From Saccharina japonica (Eukaryota; Sar; Phaeophyceae; Laminariales; Laminariaceae): a stretch of DNA of 64,000 nt. A program made the position numbers and the translations under genes. The notes beneath the pieces are model-generated. The model was not told the DNA's origin and searched no databases. It was given only the letters and a program-made list of their open reading frames with translations. The stretch spans positions 1 through 64,000 of the forward strand of contig MEHQ01001125.1 in assembly GCA_008828725.1 (NCBI GenBank), given 5' to 3'. Positions 45,924-57,300 of this stretch are shown one piece after another (positions within the stretch are counted from its first letter, which is position 1; every line of letters begins with the position of its first letter).

Positions 45924-48900
45924 GCCCATGGGAAGAATTGGCATGCGTATATAATTAATTGCGATGTCTTACGTACCGACACCAGCACTTGCGAAATATT
46001 TAAACGGTCGGGTGCGCGACCTGACGTTTTTAATTCATTTTTTTTTTTAATGTGTGTTTTTCATGCAGGACAAATGCAGAATGAGGCGGCATGCGAAACT
46101 CTTGAAAAAGTTCTTGGAAACACCTCTGACGACTGCATGGTCAGACACGAGGTGAACAACGGCGACGTGCGGGAGAAGGGACGGGGAGGAGGGGGGTTGG
46201 GGTCCGCGTCGTGACAGCTTTGTGCTTTGGCAGGCCTTTTTTGTTTTCGTGACGCAAACCCTATGTGTTATCCTGGTAAAAATGGAAGCAACAACCGTGT
46301 AACCGTGGTACTCAACATTCATGCATGGCCGTAGTCGTATGACGATAAACTCTCGCATCCCTACAATGCCGGGACGGAGCATGTCGGGTTTTCACCGACC
46401 AGGCAGACATTGCTACGTAGCACCAAGCGCGAAGCGCCGTGGTGTGTTCGGCGAGTCGCATGAACATCTACATAGTTGGCGGCAAAGGCGGACCGCAAGC
46501 ATGGTTCAAGGATTTTTTTTGTAAACTTGTGCAGGGAAATAAGGGGAAAGTCGCTGGGCTTCACCCCTACCCTCTCCCCTGCCCCCGGCCCCTGGGGTGG
46601 CGTTTTTTATGCGCCCGCTGCCCGAGCTTCGTCGGGCTTCTCATGTGTCCGCCCAAATCCTTGGTACCCAACGACTATTTCAACCTGCGAGCACCAAGTT
46701 TATATTTTGTCAAGTCAAGTCAACGCGTTCCCGCAGTTTTTGTTTTTCGTTTTTGTTTTTGCTAACGTATATACTTGGCACAAAACATATTGTGATTCGG
46801 TTCGCCGCCCCGCTCTCTTTCTTGTGCGCCCACGCCTTTTTTGTCTTGCCTGGTGGATGAACGTTGCCCGTTTTTTTGTTTTCGCGTCAGGCCGCGGAAG
46901 CGCTTGGCGCCATCGGTGCGGACAGCTCCGTGTCGGCGCTTGAGCGGTATGCGTCGGATCCCGCGCCCGAGGTATCCCAGGTGCGAAATTATGTTTTGAG
47001 CGGCAAAAGAGCAAACGGGACCATCAAGAGTTGTCAATTGCCACTGTTCTTGGTGGGAAGCTAGCATGCAGAGCCGTGCGTCTACAGTGCGGTTCCTCTA
47101 CAGTGCGGTTCCTATACAGTGCGGTTCCTCTACAGTGCGGTTACTCTACAGTGGTTACTCTACAGTGCGGTTTCTCTACAGTGTGGTTCCTCTAAGTGGG
47201 GTTGTCTACAGTGCGGTTCCTCTTCAGTGCGGTTACTCTACAGTGCGGTTACTCTACAGTGGTTACTCTACAGTTCGGTTTCTCTACAGTGTGGTTCCTA
47301 TTAGTGGGGTTATCTACAGTGCGGTTCCTCTACAGGGCGGTTACTCCACAGCGTGATTTCTCTACAGTGTGGTTCCTCTACAGTGCGGTTACTCTACATT
47401 GTGGTTCCTCTCGTAAGTGCGGTTCATCTGCAGTGCGGTTACTCCACAGCGCGGTTTATCTTCAGCACGGTTCCTCTACAATGCGGTTACTCTACAGTGC
47501 GGTTCCTCTCGGAAGTGGGGTTACTCCACATTGCGGTTCCTCCACAGTGCGGTTCCTCCACAGTACGGTTTATCTACAGTGCGGTTACTGTACAGTGCGG
47601 TTCCTCTAAGTGCGGTTCATCTACAGTGTGTTACCTCTACAGTGCGTTTTCTCTACAGCGCGGCCCCTCTACAGTGCGGTTACTCCACAGCGCGGGTTAT
47701 CTACAGTGCGGTTTCTCTACAGAGCGGTTTCTCTACAGTGCGGTTCCTCTACAGTGCGGTTACTCCACAGTGCGGTTCTTCTACAGTGCGGTTCCTCTAC
47801 AATGCGGTTACTCTACAGTGCGGTTCCTATACAGTGCGGTTCCTCTACAGTGCGGTTCCTCTACAGTGCGGTTTATCTACAGTGCGGTTCCTATACAGTG
47901 CGGTTTATCTACAGTGCGGTAGGCGGGGGGCTCCTCAACGGAGGAACTATGATACCCATAATATTTTTCACGACTACCATAAAGAGCGTTCTTTGAGTTC
48001 GCACATCAGCGGTGCGATCGTTTTTTCAGCGCTCGATGTTTCCTGAACGGGAAGGTTTCCACGCGGCGGACATATCATGATCTGTCCACTGATAGATCAT
48101 CTAGATCCTAGCTAGCCTACCGTGTTGAGAAGTTGTGCATGATCTGCATAATCCAGATCCAATCCCGGAAACGCGTGCTAGAACCACGCAGATTTTACGG
48201 GTTCCACCCGGCATCATGAGCTCGATCATACAGATTGTACAGATCATACAGACCATGCAGATCACGCATATCATACAGATCATGCAGATCATACAGATCA
48301 TAAAGACCAAACAGATCATCCAGATCATGCAGATCATACAGATCATACAGATCAGGAATATGTCTGCCCTGAAATATCTAGATCATCAAGTAGGAATCGA
48401 TGATCTGCCGTCCGAGCTGTGGAAGGTTGGTTGCCAAAACCGAACAAACAACGGGGTTTTCGGAAAAAATGACCAGAGCCTTCTGAAAAATTGTAGGTCC
48501 GAGAAATTTCGCACCCTTACCATTGTCGAGAAAAATCGAGCGCTGAAAAACGATCGCCCCCCCCGCCCCTGTGCGTGCGAACTCAACGCTCTTTTTCGGT
48601 ACTTTTGTTTTTTTTCGGTGGTATTCGATGTGTACCTACAGAGTAGCCCAGGGAAATGCCTCCTTATCGGAGCCATGAATTTCCAAATTTTCCATTATTT
48701 TGTTCGCACAATCTTCTGTATTTCCATTTTTCCCATTTTTTTCTTTTTTTTTTTCCATTACGGGGGACCATATAATAGTGAGGGCCCTCCTTATCGGAGC
48801 CATGAATTTCCAAATTTTCCATTATTTTTTTCGCACAATCTTCTGTATTTCCATTTTTCCCATTTTTTTTCCTGTTTTTTTCCCTTTGTTTTTTTTCCAA

Positions 48901-51288
48901 CTATGGGAAGGCTTCCAGAAATCTTACCCTCTGAAGAATTTCCAAATATTTTCCGTTTTTCCTGTTTTTCTTGTTTTTCATGGAAAAAAATAGTGTTTTT
49001 TTTTTTTTTAAAGAAAAGTTGCTCGATAAGGGCCCGTTTTAACGAAGAAGAAAAAATTCAATTTGGAAAAAAAAAAATCAAATCCGCTTTTCATTGGTCA
49101 ACACACGCACCAGCACCAAAGATTAGGATCTTGGGGCATAATATTTGGTGCTGGTGCGTGTGTTGACCAATGAAAAGCGAATTTGAATTTTATTTTTTCC
49201 AGATTGAATTTATTTTATACTCGTTAATTCGGGCCCTAAAAACGGCCCTAAATATATTGAAAACATTAAAAAAACTGTGATGAGATCGAGGATTTCGTCG
49301 AAACTCATCTTTGCTATTAATAGCTGAGTGTGATACTTCGATCGCGCGTACTTAACCCCTTAAGAACTGGTCCCACGAATTTGGGACAAAACTACTTAGA
49401 AATAGTGTGGGGCATTTTTTTCACTTCTGAATGGGTTAAGGGTTTTATATGTCCTCATGCAGGATGTACATCCCGCATGAGGGGGACACAATCTGAGGCT
49501 GTAGAATTCAGGAAGCGTGTGTCTATTTGTGGGGGGAGAAATTATTATAATAAATTAAGATTAAGATTAAGATTAAAATTAAAATTAAAATTAAAATTAA
49601 AATTAAAATTGAACAGTCTGAAATGGACAAAATTTGAAGTTAAAGATTCAATGCGTTACCAACATCAAGGCGCTTTTTGATAGTCCTTTAGATATCCTAA
49701 GTGACTCCGACAATTTCGAAGGGGTATAGTAAAGTCATACCCGGATAGGTCAAAGGTTCCGAAGAGTTGATGTTATATATATACAGCAGTAGGACTTACG
49801 GTACACACTCAAACCTACCAGGTCCAATATTTGCCCCTCCGTAATATTAATAGCGTCTAACCCACTGCTGCAGTACCTACCCTACCCCACCGCGGGCGTG
49901 TATATCCCACAGCTGTACGAGCAGAGTTGTGACGGTAATGATAGCAGAAACGACGGTACGCGAGCCCGAGACTTCCTGATGGGAGGGCGTAGGCCTCTCC
50001 GTGTGGATAGCAGCAGTCTTGAGGCAGAGCAGCTGCGTATTTTTGGTTCCCGTGCACCAACATGCGTCAGGCTATAGCCGCGATGCCCCCCCCCCCTTAC
50101 TCTCGGCCTGCCGGGTATGAACCCTCTGCTGTATTTTTGTGGGATATTTTCCCGCCGCTATGTACTAGCATGCCACACACAGCCCTCACGCCAATTATCT
50201 CCTGCCCCCCTCCCCCCCCCCCCCCCGGGTGGAAACCCCCTGCTGTTTTTTTGTGGAATATTTCCCCGCCGCTATGTAATAGCATGCCACACACAGCACT
50301 CACGCAAATTATCTCCTGCCCCCCTCCCCCCCCCCCCCCCCCCCCCTCCTACGAGAGGAACAAACCAATTAATTCGACGCGTGCGTCCATATGCCAGAAA
50401 GCCCGCCTCGCGAGCGATTCTGATTGATAGAAGGATGCAGCTCACCCTTCGTGCGACTCGCCGGAACACTGCATGGCGCTTCGCGCTTGGCGCAAGCAAC
50501 GAAAACCCGACGTGCTCCGCCCCGGCATTGTAGGGATATGAAGGTCTTAAGATCATACGACTACGGGCATGCATGGCAATGAGTACCCCCCCCCCCCCCC
50601 CCCCNNNNNNNNNNNNNNNNNNNNNCCCCCCCCCCCCCCCGCCTCCCCCCTCCCCTCTCCCTGAAAGCCCAACGTGCTCCGCCGGAATTGTAGGGATGCG
50701 AGGGTCTAGGGCCATACGACTACGGCCATGCACGACATGAGTACCCCATCCCCCCGCCCCCGCTCCCCCACCTTTTCCCGCCTCCGGCAGACCTGCCAAC
50801 TAGCGTTGGACTTGATTGCTTGGCGGCGCAAGCAGGGGAAGGATGCTGCCGCCTCTAAGGGCGAGGGAGACAAAAACCCGTACCTTTCTGTCGACCCTGC
50901 CCCCAGCTGCGGCGCGGGCGGTGGGGAAGGGGAAGGGGGGGGGGGACCTCGTGATTCGACCAGACCCGGCCCGGCCCGACCCGTGAGATGTTGAAGACCT
51001 GCTGACCCGGTCCGCGGGTCGGGTCATGACCCGTGGACAGCCCTGTGTTTTTCGTCTGCTCTTCCGCTTTTGGCGTTGGTAGGGAATCTTGCAGACGTAA
51101 AGAAGAAAATATTTGCATGACCCCCCCCCCCCCCCCCCCCCCCCTCTTTGAGAGATACAGGTGAGAGCCGTGATGCTTCGGGATTGTATCGGGTGGTTAT
51201 GCATACTCGTAGAGCCCCCCCCTGCTCCGTCTCGAAAGGAATGCGTGGTCAATAGTCAAATGACTAAGGCAAGCAACAAATGAGTACG

Positions 51289-51320
<32 letters not shown>

Positions 51321-54300
51321 ACCCCGCCTCGCACCGCTGGAAAAAAAAAAAAAAAAAAAAAAAAAAGAACCCCCCCCCCCCCCCCCCAGTACACCCCCCC
51401 GCAACTTGGTTTGTATGGAATTGTGGTGGTGAGCTTAAGCTTTATTTTTACTATTTGTACGCTCGTACCCATCCGTTGGAGGATTTTGTTTTCTTAACAA
51501 AAACGTAAAACATAAAAAAAAAAAAGAAACTGTGAGTATGGGCGAAATGAGCTATTAATAACGAAATTGGCTATTATTAACGTGATAATATCGTCATAAT
51601 CATCACTTGTATCATGCGGTAAATCCCTTTTTGTAACTCGTACTCTGCAAAAGTTACCTTACACTCGTAAGTGTAAGTGAGTTGTCCCCCGAAACGAAAC
51701 GGATGTACGTTATCATCGATATTTCTCTACTGCAATCTTTATTGCACACAATTTTATCAATTGTTCGTGCTTTGTCCCCGAAACGTGGGTGTATTTGCAT
51801 CATTCGGGTAACATTCTTTGAATTTTCTTGAACCTTTATTCGAAATTTGTTGGATCCTTCTTGAATTTTTCTTGAACTTTTCTTGGATCTTTGTTGGATC
51901 TTGTTTTTTTCGTCTTCCATCTTATATTTTCACTCTCTCCCTCTTTCTCTCTCCATCTCCATCTCCATCTCTATCTCCATCTCCATCTCCATCTCAACCA
52001 TCGGCCGAATCCGCCTGCTACGGTGCTGCCCCCCCGCCGCCGCCAGGGCTATGTTTTCTCTCAGAAATCGGGGAGGAGAAATCTCGGCGCTGGAGCTGGC
52101 ATCGGCTTTCCGCGACGAGGATAACGCTCTTTTCAAGCACGAGGTAGGTACATATGAAGGTCATCGGAAAAAGCAACACCTTTCATTAGACAGTTACATG
52201 CAATAAACCCATTTGCATAGCCCCTTTTGTTAACCCATTTAGAACTGAAAAACATGTCCCACACTAATTCCAAGCGGTTTGTCCCCAAGTTCGTGGGACC
52301 AGTTCTTAGGGGGTTGAGTCGCTTTACCGCCCTAAGATCACGAGGAAAAAAAAAAGTTGAGCAGGGTAAAGGAGGGTCTGCAAACGGAGGAAGGGGCAAG
52401 TAGGAGCCTTTAAGCAGGGAAAATGGGATATTATATCTGTTGATTCAGAGTGACGCATATAAGAGGGACTACTGCTTGCTGCGGTATTAGGAGAAGGTAC
52501 GTATTCGATTATAGTCGGAATGGACCGTGTACGATACACAGTCGGAAGGCAAAAATGAACAATAATACTAATATTCTGTGGAAACATGCAAGCAGTAGTA
52601 GTATTCAGGACCAAATATGCTTATTTACATAGGAAAAATACTGGAATATATAGGTTTTTGTGTATGATATGTCTTATCTGTTGATTCGGAGTTATAAATA
52701 GAAGAGGTACTGCTTCTTGCTGCGGTAGTATTAGAAAATATCACTCCGACCCTAAATATAAGCACCATTTCAATTACATGTTTATATACAAACGATCCTT
52801 ATGGTTCGGTTCAGAGTGGTATTCGATTATAGTCGGAAAGGACCATGTACAATACATTGTCGGAAGGCAAAATGAAAAATAATACGAATAGGATATTTAT
52901 ATTCAGTGGGAACATAGAATTCAGGACCAAATATGCTCAGTAAAAACACTGGAATACATACGTACCTGGTAGGTTTTTGTGAACGTCATGGGGTCCTGAT
53001 TTTTGCGGCCCTTCGGAATATAGGTAGGTTTGTGTGTACGTGATGCGTCCTGGTTACTATGGCCACCCGTAGCAGTAAGAAAACGAGTGATTATATAACA
53101 ACAAAATGAAAAAAACAGCACTAAGAAAGGCGAGCTGGGGGAGTAGAGCTTACCCCTTTGTTATTGGATGCTATGGTTGACATGCACACTGCTGTTTACG
53201 AGACGAATGAAGGGACTAACCAATCAATAATGGTTGATTGTGGACGTATTTGATTGGCTTATCCCCTTGAAGGACTCCGACCCCATAGTGGGGACAATGA
53301 ATAATGGTTGATGTGATATGATTGGCTTATCCTCTTGAAGGACGCCGATCCCATAGTGGAGACAAAACACTCGAAGTTAGAGTGAGACTACTCGTAGGTG
53401 TATCATATATATGTACGAGTACCGCAGTGCAGTACTATCACGGGTGGCCATAGTAAATAGGACCACATATTGTTAGTAAAAATAGGGAAATATAATATAT
53501 AATATATATGTACCGTAGGTCTTATTTACTATGGCCCTCCGTCAATAACAGGGTAAAGGGTTGGGGTTAGAGTTAGTTTATATGTTCCTGGTACACAGGG
53601 TGTGACAACCATTTCTCTCTAACAAGTGGTAAAATCTGGCTGGGATTGACAGCCAACAGTAGAAATTCGGGAGTCGTTGTACTTGTCGGTAGTGTAATAA
53701 AAAACGCGCTTTTCCGGATACAACCACCGGGCCGCCGTCAGACACTCAGCATGACATTCTGGGGGGAAAAAACGAATACCAACCTAAATACTTTCCTGTG
53801 AAGAAGCGGGTTCGGTATACACGACAATCACGTGACCTATACGGTAGTTCTAACAAACAATTTAGGAGATACGTCGTACGTGTCATTTGTACCATCGACT
53901 TGTAGTGATGTTATTTTTCCCTGTTGCATGCTTTTTGCTTGGTAGTGCTATCCTTGTTTTTCTCCTTACGCGGTTTTTGCCCGCTGGGTGCTCTGTCCTT
54001 GTTTTTTTTTTCAATACACGTGTGTTTGCTTCTGTATTTTGTTTTACCAGTTGTTTCCTGGTTTTGCTTTTCTTGTTATTGTGCATGGTGTAACCACGTT
54101 CTGACGCTTCAACGCCCCCCCCCCCCAACCCCTCCCCACCCCCTCCCCCCGATTATGTCGTCCACATGCAAGTCCGCCTTACAAGCGGTTCTTATTAGTA
54201 GGATGCAGCTCACCCTTCATGCGACTCAAATAAGGCCGGCCTCGGTCGGTGAATGCTCCGTCCCGGCATTGTAGGGATGCGAGGGTCTATGGTCATACGA

Positions 54301-57300
54301 CTACGGCCATGCATGAAAATGAAGCACACCCCCCCCTCAAAAGTTTCTTTGCAATATATGGAAATAACGTAATGAGCGCCCAAATGTTGGAGGTGTTTCT
54401 ATCAGGAGAAAGAACAGTGTTCCATCTCGAAAGGCATGCGTGGCCAATGGTCAAATGACTAAGGCAAGCACCAAATGAGTACCCCCCCGCCCCGCGCCCC
54501 CCCCTCCCGGCGCGCGCGCGTGTGCGTGTGCGCTCGTGACAGGTGGCCTATGTCCTCGGGCAGATGCAACACCCGGCGACAGTGCCGGCTCTTGGGGTCG
54601 TCCTCGCAGACCTCGGGGAGCACCAGATGGTGCGCCACGAGGTGAGACCATCCAGACACGCTATTTTATTAAGAATCACCGCAGCCACATTACATGTAAG
54701 CAAGGTGCTAATTTACCATTCAGAGACGCTTATTAACGCAACGCAGCCGCCTACATTTTACTGGTAAGGGAGTTGCTAAACATTTCGCGGCCGCCTCAGA
54801 TATTGGGGGCCGCCTTGTTGAGTTGAGAGAAACCGGAGATCCCCCCGCCGTCCGACCGGAAAATGTTGTTACTAAAATTAAAATCTCCCTTTTTTCCAGT
54901 TTTTTTTTTTTCTTCCGTGGCTTTCCACCAGCGCGCACAATGGTTGACGCCAGTTACAAAATCGACCAGCGCGGATTTCCTATTACGAATGGCCTGTGAT
55001 AATCAGAACCCAGGGTGGAAAAATAAATAAATACATCCCCCCTAATGGCTTACACACTTTGTTTTGTTCTGATGACTATTCATATGATATGAATATGTAG
55101 GTTCCTCCGTAACATCGAGCGCTCCTGTATTCGTACCAGGTATGCTTTTTTTAGTGTACGTACCATTTATTTTCACCTGCTTGTGCCCGCCGCGGGGAAC
55201 AGGCATCATTTTTTTTGTGATGTTTTATTTTTCATCGTATGTATACAGTGGTGTACCCATTTTAACCCTTCTAGAACTGCAGTCCCGTTTTGGGGACAAA
55301 CCACTCTAATTCTAAGTAATTTGTCCCCAAAACGGGACTCCAGTCCTACAAGGGTTAAGAGCATCCGGTCCGGTTTAAGGCCATCGTAGCGATAAGACCA
55401 GCTTAGTCGGCTTGTCAAGAAGGAAAAAACTAGCTGAAATTAGTATGGTCAGTAGTAAAAGATAAGACCATAGCAGAGATAAGACCACGTTTTTTTGCTT
55501 GTCACGGGGGTGGTCTTGAAATGGGTACACCACTGCTGTATGCGCGAATGTTTTTGGGGCTTCCTGTGCGTGGGAAAAAGCGACGAGTGAAACACGACGA
55601 GTATGACCCATCCGGCCAAGCGAAGCTGCTGGGCAGGATGGTAGATATGTAGATGTTGGAGTACCCGATGATGCAGGGGTATCCCAGGTATGATGTGCAG
55701 CAGTAGTGGTCCTTCTATAGTGCCGGTTGAGCAGTGCCGGCTGCCCGCTATACATATATAGTGCCTGTAAAATCGCTTGTCACACAGATGAGAATACCCA
55801 GTGCGGCAGTATGCGGAGTATTTAGTGCCGGTTGCCGCTATGTGGATAGTGCCGGTATTGTTGGCTGGCACATACCGGCACTATGGAGGCAATCGGCACT
55901 ATCACTGTATACCAGGTATATACGACACGGGCGCAGGCAGCATTGTGCCTCGCGTACTGCTGCGCCGTCACGCGTTTTGTGGAGTGGATACTGTCGTCGC
56001 ACTTGTATTTTTTTTTTTGTCGTTATGGTATATATTCCCCCATCCCCCAAAATGGGCCAATCAGGGGTGTACACGGAGGGGGGGGGCGGGGGGGGGGGGG
56101 GAATCGGCACCTCCACTCTGCCGCACTTTGCTTTTTTTTTTTCTAGCCCAAACACGGGGACGGGGGGTATACGTGACAACCCAGTAATACATCTTGAAAT
56201 AAAATCGTTTCATGCTTTTGTGTTCTGTCCATAAGATCTCACCTAATTCATCACTTCCGGACGTGAACACATGTTCAGTTGGGTTTGTTTCTCATTCTGA
56301 GCCAGAAAGGAGAGTAGGTTGCGATCTTTTGTTTTCGTGTACTGCTGGTCCTGGGTCGCTCCACTATCTACCGTAACCGCTGCAATATTATTTATTTCGA
56401 CTCGAATCCCAAGTTGTTTGTGTCCTCCTAACATAGAGTTGCCATTGTTGGAAGCCTGCACGCCGTGACAAAGGGAAGGAGCGGTCCTCTGAAGCTTCGC
56501 CTGTTTTCTTCACGCTCCATTGTTTTTTTCGTCGCAACGACAACGACAACAACGATGCGCGAACACATGTGAGCTACTACGCCTCATCCCCTTCCTCCTC
56601 CTATCGACAACTGCCTCTCTCACTAATAACTGCCTTTATCTCCTCCTCCTCCCCATCCCTCCCCCCCTCCCCCCCTCCGATCGACAGCTGTCCCTCTCAT
56701 TGACAGCTGCCTTTCCCTACATAACTCCCTTTCTCTTCCGCCTCCTCCTCCCCCCCCTTCTCCTCCTCCTCCAATTGATGGCACCTCCCTCCTCCTCCAT
56801 TTTCCCCTTCTCCTCCGATAGACAACTGTCCCTCACACTGATAGCTGCCTCTCCCTCCTCCTACATAACAACTCCCCTCTTCCTCCTCCTCCCCCTTCCC
56901 CTCCTGTCAACAGCCGCCCCTCTCACTGGCAACTGCCTCTCCCTCCACCTACTGATAACAACAACTCCCCCCCTCCTCCCTCTCCCCTTCCTCCTATCTA
57001 CAACTGCTCCTCTCATTGACAACTCCCTCTCCCCCCCCCTCCCCCTCCTCCTTCTCGTCCTCCTCCTCGTCCTCCTCCTTCAATATGAACAACGTGCCCG
57101 GGTGACGGTTGCCTCGGGGTAAAAATTGACACGATTGCCGCGCTGCTGGGGGGGGGGGCAGGCGGCTGAAGCTCTGGGGGCGATCGGAGGGGAGGAGGCT
57201 GAGAACCTGCTCAAAACCTTCATGGAAGACGATGTTGTTGCGGTGAAGGAGAGCTGCGAGGTGGCGCTCGACACCATGGACTACTGGTCTGCTCGAGCCT

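Noticed and set aside
47066-48046. Several long overlapping open frames
   Set aside because: They are all translations of the 16-bp minisatellite; the peptide is periodic in every frame.
48135-49166. 343-codon open frame
   Set aside because: Begins in the GATC array of repeat H and crosses a tandem duplication, a MITE E fragment and a family J element.
56520-57122. 200-codon Leu/Pro-rich open frame upstream of the last DOHH exon
   Set aside because: Translation of a CT-rich minisatellite in an intron.
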